From Planctomycetota bacterium (GTDB taxonomy: Bacteria > Planctomycetota > UBA1135 > UBA2386), in assembly GCA_020638655.1 (NCBI GenBank), contig JACKIC010000003.1, forward strand, positions 124,001-188,000: a stretch of DNA of 64,000 bases. Reading direction: 5' to 3'. How positions within the stretch are numbered: the first letter of the stretch is position 1; each line of letters opens with the position of its first letter. Shown here one piece after another: positions 7,445-16,428 of this stretch. The notes below the pieces were generated by a model that was given only the letters and a program-made list of their open reading frames with translations, did no database searches and was not told the origin of the DNA. Position numbers and translations under genes: made by a program.

Positions 7445-10093
7445 ATGTCGCGCCGCACCGTGATCTCGGGCTCGCTGACCCTGCTGCTCGCCCTCGTCGT
7501 GTGGTGGCTGGCCGACGCGATGGTGTCGACGCCGCCGCCTGGCGATGCCGGCAACAGCCGGGAGGAAGCCCGGGCCGCGCAGGCGTCGTCGGCGGAGGCT
7601 GCGCAGCCGTTGCCGAGTGCCTCGGTTCAAAGCGCCACCGACCGCGAGGCCGTCACGGTCTTCGATGCGTCGGCGCCCGACATCGTCTGGAGCGACGTGC
7701 GCATCGTCGACGGCGCGAGCGGTGTCGCGGTCGCCGACGCGGAGGTCGGCTGCCTGGACGGCGCGGCGTGGGAGCGCCTGATGGCGATGCCGGCCGCCGA
7801 GCGCGAGGCGCTGCTCGGCGACACATGGCGTTGTGTCGCCGAGTTCGGGCGCAGTGTGCGCAGCGATGACGCCGGTCGGGCGCGCGTGCGGCTCGACCGC
7901 TCCGTCACGGTGCACGCGCGTCACGCGGGGAGCTACGGCCGGCTCGTCGTCGTGCGGGACACCGACGTTCCGCCAGGTGGCCACCAGCTCGAGCTGTGGC
8001 CCGAGCGCGGCATGCAGGTGGTCGTGCGCGACGCCTCGGGGCAGCCGGCGGTTGCTGTTCCCCTGGTCGTGACGATGCACGCGGCGAGCGGCGAGGCGCT
8101 CGGCGACTACGGCCTGTGGCCGGCGCCGCAGACGCACGCGCCGGACGGCGTCGCGCGGTTCGAGCACATGCAGGGGTGGCGTCCATCCGACGAACTCGCC
8201 GCCCCGATCGCCGCGTGGCGCGTCGGCGTCGCGCTGCCGGGATTGCGCGAGGTGGCGGCGACTTTCGACCCGGCAGCGCCGCCGCCGGCGCCGATCGTGC
8301 TGCAGTTGCCGCCCGCGGGAGAGGTGGTCGCGCGCGTCGTGATGCAGGGGCGCGTCGTGCACCTCTCGCACGGGTTCACGCTCGGACTCGATGAGCCGGA
8401 GCGGGGCGGCGCGACCCGCACGCGCGAGGCGATCGCCGATGCGGCCGGCGCCGCCCATTTCGAGCAGGTGCCGGTCCACGGGCGTTTCCGCGTCGCGGCG
8501 TATCTCGGCGGTTGGATCAGCCGCGTCGTCGACGGGCCGCGCGAGCCGGGGCAGATCGTCGCCGTCGACATCGAGGTCGATCCGGCCGATCACGTGCTGA
8601 TCGGACGGTTGCTCGACCCGGATGGGGTCGCGCTCACGAAGGCCTCGGTCACGATGCAGTTCGACCTCGGCGGGGCGAGCGCCCGCTGCAACTTCGTCAC
8701 CGACGCCGGGGGCCGCTTCGCGTGGCGGTTCCGCGACCTGCCGCACGATCCCGTCGACCTGTCGCGGGCCGACCTGCGCGTCGACGTCGGGGACCGGCCG
8801 CCGCTGCGCGCCGTCGTGCCGCCGCGGCGGCTCGGGCGCGGCGTCAACGACGTCGGCGAGCTGCGCACGGAGCAGGTCGAGGTCGTGGTCACCGGCACCT
8901 GGCGGGGCCTCGATCGCCTGGACCGCAGCGAGGTCCGTTTGCAGGTCGAACGCTTCGCGGCGGGCGAGGACGGTGCCGCGACGTCGTGGTGGCCCGTCGG
9001 TGGCCTCACGCCGCGGCTGTTTGCCGATGGACGTTTCGCGGTCTACGGCAGTGTCGAGCCGGCGCGCTTGCGGCTGCGTGCGTTGGCCCGATCGTTCCTG
9101 CCGATCGCGCCGATCGAGTTCGCGCCGGGTTGCGACGACCTGCACTTGGCGTTCGTGCGCGGCGCGAGCCTGGCCGCCTACGTGCGCCTGCCCGATCCCA
9201 TGGCCCCCGGCTTGTTCGCCACGCTGACGCCGGTCGACGTGCCGCAGCCGCTCGCCGCCGACGAGGGCCACCGCCTGCGCGCCGAGCCGATCAGCGGGCC
9301 GGAGGGAACGCGCCGGCTGCCGTGGTTTGCGATTCCGCCCGGGCGCTACCGCCTCGACATCCGGCTGCTGGCCGAGGATCAGCCGGTGGCGACGATCGAC
9401 GACGTCGAGGTACCCCAGCGCGCAGGCGGTGACCCGCGCCTGCGCGAGATCGACCTGCGCGACCGCATCCACATCGTCACGCTGCACGATGCGTCCTGGT
9501 CGCACCCGCTGGTGTTCCCCGAGGGGCCAGAGGCCGCCGCGGAGCTGCGCGGCTACGAGATCCAGCGCGGCGAGCTGGCGCTGCCGACGTTGCGCGAGGC
9601 GCCCGACGTGCTCGTGGTCTGCCAGGGATACCAGCCGGTGCAGCTGCGCGGCGTGCGCGATCGGGTCGAGGTGAAGCTCGAACCGTGGCCGCTCGTCGAA
9701 CTGCGCTTCGCAGGCCTCGTCGCGGTGCCCGGCGTGACGCTGCGCGCCGCGCTCGTGCCGCTCGAGGATGCCGACCCGCGGCGCTACCGGGTCGCGGGCA
9801 GGAGCGGCGCCATGGCCGAGTTCTTCCGGGCCGCGCCGGCGAGCGTGCCGGTGGAGGACGGGCGCGCCGCGTTGCCGATCGGGGTCGGGCCGCATCGGCT
9901 GACGCTGAGTCTGCAGATCCCCGGCTGGCTCGAGTCGGTCGACCTGCCGCACGGGCTGCCGGTGCCGGTGGCGGGCCCAGGCACGATCGAGGTGCCCGTC
10001 GACCCGGGCGCGATCCGCGCCGCGATCGAACGGCTGGGCAGTGGCACCGGCAGCAGTGGCACCGGCGGCAGCACCACCGGCGGCCATCGCTGA
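7445..10093 (+). CDS. Large envelope protein with carboxypeptidase-regulatory-like domains
   Basis: This gene encodes 882 residues from the ATG at 7445. Residues 8-26 are one hydrophobic segment (LTLLLALVVWWLADAM) that acts as a signal anchor, followed by a low-complexity Ala/Ser linker. The rest is all-beta, with repeated Ig-like units of the carboxypeptidase-regulatory type. Examples are VRIVDGASGVAVADAEVGC, VVRDASGQPAVAVPLVVTM and LIGRLLDPDGVALTKASVTM. It ends in a Gly/Ser/Thr tail. Such proteins are abundant in planctomycetes and are thought to be cell-envelope structural or adhesive proteins. No catalytic motif was seen. It is divergent from the dehydrogenase gene across a 132-bp intergenic region. 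Confidence 0.72.
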   Translation: MSRRTVISGSLTLLLALVVWWLADAMVSTPPPGDAGNSREEARAAQASSAEAAQPLPSASVQSATDREAVTVFDASAPDIVWSDVRIVDGASGVAVADAEVGCLDGAAWERLMAMPAAEREALLGDTWRCVAEFGRSVRSDDAGRARVRLDRSVTVHARHAGSYGRLVVVRDTDVPPGGHQLELWPERGMQVVVRDASGQPAVAVPLVVTMHAASGEALGDYGLWPAPQTHAPDGVARFEHMQGWRPSDELAAPIAAWRVGVALPGLREVAATFDPAAPPPAPIVLQLPPAGEVVARVVMQGRVVHLSHGFTLGLDEPERGGATRTREAIADAAGAAHFEQVPVHGRFRVAAYLGGWISRVVDGPREPGQIVAVDIEVDPADHVLIGRLLDPDGVALTKASVTMQFDLGGASARCNFVTDAGGRFAWRFRDLPHDPVDLSRADLRVDVGDRPPLRAVVPPRRLGRGVNDVGELRTEQVEVVVTGTWRGLDRLDRSEVRLQVERFAAGEDGAATSWWPVGGLTPRLFADGRFAVYGSVEPARLRLRALARSFLPIAPIEFAPGCDDLHLAFVRGASLAAYVRLPDPMAPGLFATLTPVDVPQPLAADEGHRLRAEPISGPEGTRRLPWFAIPPGRYRLDIRLLAEDQPVATIDDVEVPQRAGGDPRLREIDLRDRIHIVTLHDASWSHPLVFPEGPEAAAELRGYEIQRGELALPTLREAPDVLVVCQGYQPVQLRGVRDRVEVKLEPWPLVELRFAGLVAVPGVTLRAALVPLEDADPRRYRVAGRSGAMAEFFRAAPASVPVEDGRAALPIGVGPHRLTLSLQIPGWLESVDLPHGLPVPVAGPGTIEVPVDPGAIRAAIERLGSGTGSSGTGGSTTGGHR

Positions 10094-10172
10094 GGCCTCA
10101 GCCCTGTTCTCGGGCCCGCCTACCCTCTTTGGGGCATGCAACCTCGCCGCGGGCCTGCGGACACTGGGCCCC

Positions 10173-11573
10173 ATGAAGACCGTGCTCGAACCGTTCCGGA
10201 TCAAGGCGATCGAGCCGTTCCGGATCACCTCCGTCGAAGAACGCACGCGCATCCTCGATGCTGCGCACCACAACGTGTTCCTGGTGCGGGCCGAGGACGT
10301 GATGATCGATCTGCTCACCGACTCGGGCACCGGCGCGATGTCGGCGCAGCAGTGGTCCGCGATGATGACCGGCGACGAGAGCTACGCGGGCAGCCGGTCC
10401 TTCTACGACCTCGAGGGCGTCGTGCACAAGCTGACCGGCTATCGCCACGTGTTCCCGGTGCACCAGGGGCGCGCCGCCGAGCGCATCCTGTTCAGCAGCG
10501 TGCTCTCGCCGGGGCAGTCGGTGCCCAACAACGCGCACTTCGACACCACGCGCGCCAACATCGAGTTCCTCGGCGCCGCGGCGCTCGACTTCGTGCACCC
10601 GAGCGCGCGCGATCTGAGCGCCGACGTGCCGTGGAAGGGCGACATCGACCTCGACGAGCTGTCGTCGTGGCTCGAGGCGCAGCCGCCCGGCAGCGTGCCG
10701 ATCGGCATGCTGACGATCACCAACAACCGCACCGGCGGTCAGCCGGTGTCGATGCAGAACCTGCGCGCGGTCAGCTCGCTCTACCGCCGCCACGGCATCC
10801 CGTTCTTCCTCGACGCTGCGCGCTTCGCCGAGAACGCCTGGTGGATCCACCGCCTGGATCCCGAGTGGCACGACAAGACCCTGCACGACGTCGCGCGGGC
10901 GATGTTCGGCCTCGCCGACGGCTGCATGATCTCGGCCAAGAAGGACGGCCTGGTCAACATCGGCGGTCTGCTCTGCTGCAACGACGACGCACTCGCCGCG
11001 AAGATCCGCAACCTGCTGATCCTCACCGAGGGCTTCCCGACCTACGGCGGGCTCGCCGGCCGCGACCTCGCGGCGCTCGCGCAGGGGCTGCGCGAGGTGC
11101 TCGACTACGACTACCTGCACTACCGCGAGGCGAGCGCGCAGTACCTGGCCGACCGGCTCGGCGCCATCGGCGTGCCGATCGTGCGGCCGTTCGCGCTGCA
11201 CGCCGTCTACGTCGACGCGCGCGCGATGCTGCCGCACATCCCGCCCGAGGAACTGCCCGGGCAGGCCCTGGTCTGCGAGCTGTATCGCCGCGGCGGCATC
11301 CGCGCGGTCGAGATCGGCACCTTGATGTTCGGGCGCAAGGACCCGGTCACCGGCGAGCCCGTCGTCGCCGAACACGACCTCGTGCGCCTGTGCCTGCCGC
11401 GGCGCGTCTACACGCAGAGCCACGTCGACTGGGTGGTCGAGGCGTTCGCCGAGATGATGCGCGAGACCGAGCACGCCCGGGGCTACGAGATCCTCGAGGA
11501 GGCGCCGTTCCTGCGCGCCTTCACCGCCAGGTTGCGGCCGGTGAGCCGGCAGGCCGCGGTCGCGCACCGCTGA
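10173..11573 (+). CDS. tnaA: Tryptophanase (tyrosine phenol-lyase family)
   Basis: This 466-residue fold-type I PLP enzyme is close to the 471 residues of Escherichia coli TnaA. Family blocks are intact: the N-terminal LEPFRIKAIEPF, IDLLTDSGTGAMS, PVHQGRAAERI, FFLDAARFAEN (PLP-ring Asp214) and the PLP-lysine block ISAKKDG (Lys257). GFPTYGGLAGRDL and GIRAVEIGTLMFGR also match. The HAVYVDARAMLPHIP segment and the EIG block fit TnaA better than tyrosine phenol-lyase, but the two share a fold and substrate choice is not certain. The reaction would be L-tryptophan to indole, pyruvate and ammonia. No tnaC leader or tnaB permease lies beside it. The chosen ATG starts the conserved N-terminus. Confidence 0.87.
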   Translation: MKTVLEPFRIKAIEPFRITSVEERTRILDAAHHNVFLVRAEDVMIDLLTDSGTGAMSAQQWSAMMTGDESYAGSRSFYDLEGVVHKLTGYRHVFPVHQGRAAERILFSSVLSPGQSVPNNAHFDTTRANIEFLGAAALDFVHPSARDLSADVPWKGDIDLDELSSWLEAQPPGSVPIGMLTITNNRTGGQPVSMQNLRAVSSLYRRHGIPFFLDAARFAENAWWIHRLDPEWHDKTLHDVARAMFGLADGCMISAKKDGLVNIGGLLCCNDDALAAKIRNLLILTEGFPTYGGLAGRDLAALAQGLREVLDYDYLHYREASAQYLADRLGAIGVPIVRPFALHAVYVDARAMLPHIPPEELPGQALVCELYRRGGIRAVEIGTLMFGRKDPVTGEPVVAEHDLVRLCLPRRVYTQSHVDWVVEAFAEMMRETEHARGYEILEEAPFLRAFTARLRPVSRQAAVAHR

Positions 11574-11597
11574 GCGTGGCGCCCAGGTGGCCCGGGC

Positions 11598-12362
11598 CTA
11601 CCAGAAGCCGACGACCCAGGAGATGCGGCCGTCGGCCGCGAGCCGCATGACGTTGGTGCCCTTGCCGCGCGAGGCCCCGCCGGCGTCGCTCGCGGTCCAC
11701 TCGACCAGGACGGAACCCTGGCAGTGTTTCACGTCGCCGTCGCGCCGCATCACGGTGCCCGGCATGTGCAGCAGGCAGGCGGCGATGTGCTGGTCGAGCT
11801 CGTCGCGGCCGGCGAGGCTCGCGTAGCGGTCCTGCATGACGACGTCGTCGGTGCAGCACGCCAGCAGCAGGGCGCTGCGTGCTTCGGCGTCGGACTCGTG
11901 CCACGCGGCGAACCACTCGTCGATGGTCGCCTCGCAGCCGGCGTGCTGCTCGTCGCCGACGACGTTGGCGAACTGCGAGAGCTGGAAGCGCCAGCCGGGC
12001 ACGTGCTGGTCGCGCGCCTGTTCGTCGGCCAGCTCGTGGCGCAGGGACAGGCGGGTGCCGCGCGCGTGGTCCTCGAGCTCGATCGTCACCAGCGAGCCGC
12101 CGATCGCGATCGGTTTGGCCGGGTCCTCGTAGCCGTAGGTGAACGCGACCGCGCGGTCGGTCTCGAGGCGCGTGAACTCGCCGCGCGCGACGACCTGGTT
12201 GGGGTAGACGATGCACACCGCGCCGCCGACGCGGGCGTCGACGGTCGAGCCGGGGCCCCACCAGCGCGCGAACCGTTCGGAGTCGGTGAAGTAGCGGAAC
12301 ACCAGTTCGCGCGGGGCGGCGATGACGAGGGTCCGGGTGAGCAGATGGGAGTGTCTGGTCAT
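11598..12362 (-). CDS. SRPBCC (AHSA1-like) and SnoaL-like fusion protein
   Basis: This gene encodes 254 residues. The N-terminal half (about 8-135) is an AHSA1-type SRPBCC fold: LTRTLVIAAPRELVFRYFTD, RFARWWGP, then alternating strands ending in LSLRHELADEQARDQHVPGW. The C-terminal half (about 140-254) looks like a SnoaL/NTF2 cone fold: IDEWFAAWHESDAEARSALL, then ASLAGRDELDQHI and a final strand set ending at the stop. Both folds enclose a hydrophobic pocket for a small ligand. The start codon overlaps the stop of the upstream ArsR-family gene by 4 bp, which implies translational coupling. ArsR-AHSA1 pairs are common; the added SnoaL half is less usual. Function unknown. Confidence 0.8.
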   Translation of the reverse strand: MTRHSHLLTRTLVIAAPRELVFRYFTDSERFARWWGPGSTVDARVGGAVCIVYPNQVVARGEFTRLETDRAVAFTYGYEDPAKPIAIGGSLVTIELEDHARGTRLSLRHELADEQARDQHVPGWRFQLSQFANVVGDEQHAGCEATIDEWFAAWHESDAEARSALLLACCTDDVVMQDRYASLAGRDELDQHIAACLLHMPGTVMRRDGDVKHCQGSVLVEWTASDAGGASRGKGTNVMRLAADGRISWVVGFW

Positions 12363-12700
12363 GGGGATGCGGGGTGGTCGGGGGCGGGGCCGCGGCGCGC
12401 GGCCTCGAGTTCGGCTGCGAGCGTGAGCCGGTAGAGGGCGTCGTCCCAGCTCGCCTGCAGCCAGCGGCGGAACGGTCCGAGCGCGGCGCGGCGCGCGCGG
12501 TAGAGGCGGCGGCGCCCGCGGCACTGCACGTCGACGAGCCCGGCGTCGCGCAGCCGGCGCAGCTGCTGCGAGATGGCGCCGAAGGTCACGTCGGGCAGCG
12601 CGCGGTGCAGATCGCCGGCGGCCATGGGCGCGTCCCAACACAGCCGCAGCAGTTCGCGGCGGCGCGGGCTGTGCAGGGCGTCGAGCAGCACGCTGGTCAT
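12359..12700 (-). CDS. ArsR-family helix-turn-helix repressor
   Basis: This 113-residue winged-helix regulator starts with LLDALHSPRRRELLRLC and has the recognition-helix region FGAISQQLRRLRDAGLVDVQ, followed by the wing RGRRRLYRARR. No metal-binding Cys cluster of the ArsR/SmtB metal sensors is present, so it belongs to the SRPBCC-linked subgroup that likely senses something else. It overlaps the SRPBCC-SnoaL gene by 4 bp. It probably represses its own two-gene operon. The AT-rich stretch just upstream (12702-12722) is unusual in this GC-rich DNA and may be the promoter or operator. Confidence 0.85.
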   Translation of the reverse strand: MTSVLLDALHSPRRRELLRLCWDAPMAAGDLHRALPDVTFGAISQQLRRLRDAGLVDVQCRGRRRLYRARRAALGPFRRWLQASWDDALYRLTLAAELEAARRGPAPDHPASP

Positions 12701-12820
12701 CGAGCGACAGTAGAAACTAAAATGACGAGATGCGCAAGAGGGTGATTCGCCCGGGCGCGGGCGAGCGCGGCACGACGCCGGCGGGCGGCGCGGCAGGGGA
12801 AGTGGCTGTGCGCGCCCGTA

Positions 12821-12847
12821 CCCGAGCCCGACTCGATAGACTCGGGC
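12821..12847. promoter_or_regulatory. Inverted repeat upstream of the 12901 gene
   Basis: Two alternative 6-bp dyads overlap here: CCCGAG (12821-12826) with CTCGGG (12841-12846), and GCCCGA (12826-12831) with TCGGGC (12842-12847). They lie about 55 bp before the ATG at 12901 in the divergent intergenic region. This could be an operator or an RNA hairpin in the leader. In such GC-rich DNA a 6-bp dyad can arise by chance. Confidence 0.25.
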
Positions 12848-12900
12848 GCGGCGTCCTCCCGGGCGCCGCGTTCTCGCTACCACCGATTCCCACCACACTC

Positions 12901-13881
12901 ATGAGAAGCATCCTTCTGCCGGCCATCCTGCTCGGCCTCACCGTCCCCGCGTTCGCCCAGACCGTCGCCTCCTACACGCTGTACGGCGAAGGCTGCAACG
13001 GCGCCGCCTCGAACAACTGCCTGAGCCTCAACGACGTCAATCCGGTGTTCACGCTGGCCTCGCTGCCGAACGAGTACGCCTACCCCGTGATCAACACGAC
13101 TGGAATCCCGATCCAGATCGTCGGCTTCGAGATCTACACGCAGACCAACACCTCGCAGACGGAGACCGTCAACACCGGCCTGCTCTACGACAACTCGGGC
13201 CCGACCGCGACGGTGCACACGTCGCCGGCCGCCACCAACGTCGCCAACGGCACGATCACCGTCGATGCGTCGCCCAACTGGTATTCGACCTCGGTCTACC
13301 CGCCGATCACGATCCCCGCGGGTGGCGCGTTCTGGTTCCACGTCGACGCGTACTCGAAGGTCGCGCCACCGCAGCACTCGACCACCGGCGGCGTCCCCGG
13401 GCCGACGAACAACTACTATCGACGTCCCAGCAACAACATGGTCTGGACGAACTCGGTGTCGGTGGCGCGGCAGATCTTCCGCATCCACTGCAAGCCGGCG
13501 ACGCCCACCGTGCCCTCGCTGGCCGCCACGGGCGCGCCGCAGCTCGGCACCAACTTCTCGCTGCAGGTCAGCGGCGGCACGCCGAACCTGCCCGCGTTCG
13601 TGATCTACGCGTTCGACAACACGCAGTGGTTGACCCTGCCGACGCCGGTCGACCTGGCGCTGTTCGGCGCGCCCAACTGCTTCAACCAGACCAGCAACGA
13701 CTTCGTCTCGCTGTTGCTGCTCGACGCGGCGGGACAGGGCACGACCCTGCCGCTGGCGATCCCCAGCGCGCCCGCCTTCAACGGCCTCACCTGGTACAAC
13801 CAGGCCGCGGCGCTCACGCCGGGCGTCAACGCGATCGACCTGTTGGTGACCAACGCGGGAACCGCGGTGGTCGGCAACTGA
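12901..13881 (+). CDS. Secreted protein with planctomycete C-terminal domain
   Basis: This gene encodes 326 residues with a clear signal peptide ending in VPAFAQ. Residues 20-200 are a beta-rich domain (GFEIYTQTNTSQTETVNTGL, then IPAGGAFWFHVDAYSKV), lectin-like or choice-of-anchor-like in texture. Residues 210-326 carry the C-terminal domain seen in several other secreted proteins of this window. Its marks are LGTNFSLQVSGGTPNLPAF, a GAPNC block, a middle IP-x-x-P, WYNQAA and a final AVVGN. No enzyme motif is visible. It is likely a cell-surface or exported protein whose C-terminal domain targets or anchors it (inferred). It is divergent from the ArsR gene. Confidence 0.72.
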   Translation: MRSILLPAILLGLTVPAFAQTVASYTLYGEGCNGAASNNCLSLNDVNPVFTLASLPNEYAYPVINTTGIPIQIVGFEIYTQTNTSQTETVNTGLLYDNSGPTATVHTSPAATNVANGTITVDASPNWYSTSVYPPITIPAGGAFWFHVDAYSKVAPPQHSTTGGVPGPTNNYYRRPSNNMVWTNSVSVARQIFRIHCKPATPTVPSLAATGAPQLGTNFSLQVSGGTPNLPAFVIYAFDNTQWLTLPTPVDLALFGAPNCFNQTSNDFVSLLLLDAAGQGTTLPLAIPSAPAFNGLTWYNQAAALTPGVNAIDLLVTNAGTAVVGN

Positions 13882-13901
13882 ACGCCGCCTAGGATGGCCG
13901 C

Positions 13902-15590
13902 ATGCGTGCACTCGCCTGCGGCCTGCTGTCGTTCGTCTGTCCGTCCGTGGTCCTGTTCGCGCAGCAGGACCTGCGTGAGCGCATCGAGCTGTTCTCGGCC
14001 GACCTGGCCGACTTGAACCGCCGCTACGACGTGCCGCTGTCGGGTGAGCGCGTCGACCACCTGCGGGCGCGGCTGCAGCAAGAACAGCGGCAGCTGGCGG
14101 CGCTCGACTTCGACGCGCTGGCGCACGACGCGCGCATCGACTGGCTGCTGCTCGACCAGCACGTGCGCACGTTGCTGCAGCGCCTCGACGAGGAGCAGCG
14201 CCGCGACGCCGCGGTCGCCGACCTGTTGCCGTTCGCGGCCGCGATCGTGCGCTTCGGGGAGGCGCACCGGCGCATGGAGGCCGACGACCCAGAGGCCGCC
14301 GCCGCGACCGTCGTACAGATCGCCGCGGCGTGCAGCGGCGAGGCCACGGCGCGGCTCGGCGAGATCGCCGCGGCCGACGGCGGCACGCAGCGGCTGTTGC
14401 GCGCCGCCGACCGCACCGCCGACCTGCGCCGCACGCTCGATCGCTGGTTCCGGTTCCGCGACGGCTACGACCCGCTGTTCTCCTGGTGGGTGCGCGCGCC
14501 GTTCGAGACGGCCGCCAAGGCCCTGCTCGACTACGAACAGGCGCTGCGCCGCGCGGTCGGCAGCCAGGCCGGTGACAGCTCGCTGGTCGGCGCGCCGATC
14601 GGTGAGGCGGCGCTGCTGCGCGCGCTGCAGCACGAGTGGATCCCGTACTCGCCGGCGGAGCTGGTCGCGATCGCCGAGCGCGAGTTCGCGTGGTGCGACG
14701 CGGAGATGGCGAAGGCGAGCGCCGAGATGGGCAACGGCGACGACTGGCGCGCCGCGCTCGAGAAGGTCAAGGGCCTGCACCGCGCGCCCGGCGAGCAGCC
14801 GCAGCTGATCAAGGAGCTGGCGCACGAGGCGATCGCATTCCTCGAACAGCGCGACCTGATCACCATCCCCGAGCTGGCCAAGGACTGCTGGCGCATGCGC
14901 ATGATGAGCCCGGCCGCGCAGCGCGTGAACCCGTTCTTCCTCGGCGGCGAGACGATCTTGGTCTCGTTCCCGACCGACGCGATGGCGCACATCGAGAAGC
15001 TGCAGAGCCTGCGCAGCAACAACGAGCACTTCTGCCGCGCCACCGTGCACCACGAGCTGATCCCCGGGCACTGGCTGCAGCAGTACTCGCAGGCCCGCTA
15101 TCGCACCTATCGCGCGCCGTTCGACACGCCGTTCTGGATCGAGGGTTGGGCGCTCTACTGGGAGATGCGGCTCTACGGCATGGGGTTCGCGAAGAGCGCC
15201 GAGGACCGCGTCGGCATGCTCTATTGGCGCAAGCACCGCTGCGCGCGCATCGTGTTCTCGCTCAACTTCCACCTCGGCCGCTGGACGGGACCCGAGTGCG
15301 TGAAGTACCTGATCGACCGCGTCGGTCACGAGCCCGCGGCGGCCGAGGGCGAGGTGCGGCGGTCGGTCAGCGGCGGCTACGGTCCCCTGTACCAGGCGGC
15401 CTACATGCTCGGCGGTCTGCAGATCCGCGCGCTGCACGACGAACTGGTCGTGCCGGGGTCGAAGTGGACCGAGCGCGCCTTCCACGACGCGGTGCTGCGG
15501 CAGAACGCGATGCCGATCGCGGTGCTGCGCGCGGCGCTGCAGGGCGAGCTGCCGCCGCGGCAGCTGCCGGTGTGGCGCTTCGCGGACTGA
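13902..15590 (+). CDS. DUF885 family secreted protein (putative peptidase)
   Basis: This 562-residue protein has a signal peptide (LLSFVCPSVVLFAQQ). The body is almost entirely alpha-helical, as expected of the DUF885 family. The family signature HHELIPGHWLQQY sits at residues 383-395, giving an HE-x3-GH metal-site-like motif. Further family blocks are FWIEGWALYWEMRLYGMG and GYGPLYQAAYMLGGLQIRAL. DUF885 proteins are thought to be zinc-dependent peptidases of the helical metallopeptidase kind, but biochemical proof is sparse. It starts 20 bp after the preceding secreted-protein gene and may share its transcript. Confidence 0.85.
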   Translation: MRALACGLLSFVCPSVVLFAQQDLRERIELFSADLADLNRRYDVPLSGERVDHLRARLQQEQRQLAALDFDALAHDARIDWLLLDQHVRTLLQRLDEEQRRDAAVADLLPFAAAIVRFGEAHRRMEADDPEAAAATVVQIAAACSGEATARLGEIAAADGGTQRLLRAADRTADLRRTLDRWFRFRDGYDPLFSWWVRAPFETAAKALLDYEQALRRAVGSQAGDSSLVGAPIGEAALLRALQHEWIPYSPAELVAIAEREFAWCDAEMAKASAEMGNGDDWRAALEKVKGLHRAPGEQPQLIKELAHEAIAFLEQRDLITIPELAKDCWRMRMMSPAAQRVNPFFLGGETILVSFPTDAMAHIEKLQSLRSNNEHFCRATVHHELIPGHWLQQYSQARYRTYRAPFDTPFWIEGWALYWEMRLYGMGFAKSAEDRVGMLYWRKHRCARIVFSLNFHLGRWTGPECVKYLIDRVGHEPAAAEGEVRRSVSGGYGPLYQAAYMLGGLQIRALHDELVVPGSKWTERAFHDAVLRQNAMPIAVLRAALQGELPPRQLPVWRFAD

Positions 15591-15641
15591 GCCCTAGACT
15601 CCGGCGCCCCGTCACCCGGAAGAACCGCCCTCACCGCCCCG

Positions 15642-16388
15642 ATGTCGAACGAGTCCCCTGACGACTTCCCCGCCTTCGCGCGCGCCGTGCGCAAACGCCA
15701 CGCCGAAGGCCGCGCCGATGCCGGCCCGCACCCCGAGTATCCGTTCTGCCTGCAGGACGGCGACGGCAGGCGTTACGACGCGATGGCGCAGGCACGCGGC
15801 ACGCTCAAGGGGCTGTTCGCGATCCTGCTCGGCATCGCCGCGGCGATCACGGCGATCTTCACCTTCGGGGTGGTGCTGTGGGTGCTCGCGGGCCTGTTCG
15901 TGATCAGCCTGCTGCTGTGGCTGCTGCACGACAGGACCTTGCGCCGGCTCGGTGAGGAATGGCGCCGGCAGGCCGAGGCCTATCCCGCGGCGCTGGTGAT
16001 GGTCAACAGCAGCGCGATGCAGCCCGGCCGTTCGATCGTGCCCGGCTCGATGCTGGTCGACTTCGGCGACCGCCCCGACGTCGAGCGGCTCGAGCGCGCC
16101 GCGCACCGCGTGTTCGAACTGACCGAGCAGGAGCACGTGCCGGCCGCGCACGCGCCGCTGCGCGACTGGCTGGTCACCGAGATGCAGCGCGCCCGCTTCG
16201 GTCGCCTGCACCTGCCCGCCTCGCTCGCCGGCTCCGACGACTGCTGGCTCGTGAGCCTGCGTTTCGACCGGAACATGATGCCGCAGGGCTTCGTCGACCG
16301 TTCGTTGTGGTTCGTGGCGGCCCGCCGTGACCGCGATGAGTCGTGTGAGATCGCGCCGTCGCGCTACTGGGCCGGCGAAACCGGCTGA
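15642..16388 (+). CDS. Uncharacterised two-helix membrane protein
   Basis: I do not recognise this 248-residue protein. Residues 54-95 form two adjacent hydrophobic segments (GLFAILLGIAAAITAIFTFG and LWVLAGLFVISLLLWLLHD). A hydrophilic domain follows, with a strand-rich section around SIVPGSMLVDFGDRPDVERL and the end RDESCEIAPSRYW. The N-terminal 50 residues are charged and have no signal peptide, so both ends are probably cytoplasmic. The later sequence reads as a compact alpha/beta domain without catalytic motifs. It starts 51 bp after the DUF885 gene. Confidence 0.65.
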   Translation: MSNESPDDFPAFARAVRKRHAEGRADAGPHPEYPFCLQDGDGRRYDAMAQARGTLKGLFAILLGIAAAITAIFTFGVVLWVLAGLFVISLLLWLLHDRTLRRLGEEWRRQAEAYPAALVMVNSSAMQPGRSIVPGSMLVDFGDRPDVERLERAAHRVFELTEQEHVPAAHAPLRDWLVTEMQRARFGRLHLPASLAGSDDCWLVSLRFDRNMMPQGFVDRSLWFVAARRDRDESCEIAPSRYWAGETG

Positions 16389-16428
16389 GCGTCGCGCCGA
16401 CGCCGCATCCTGCTATCGTCGTCGCACG

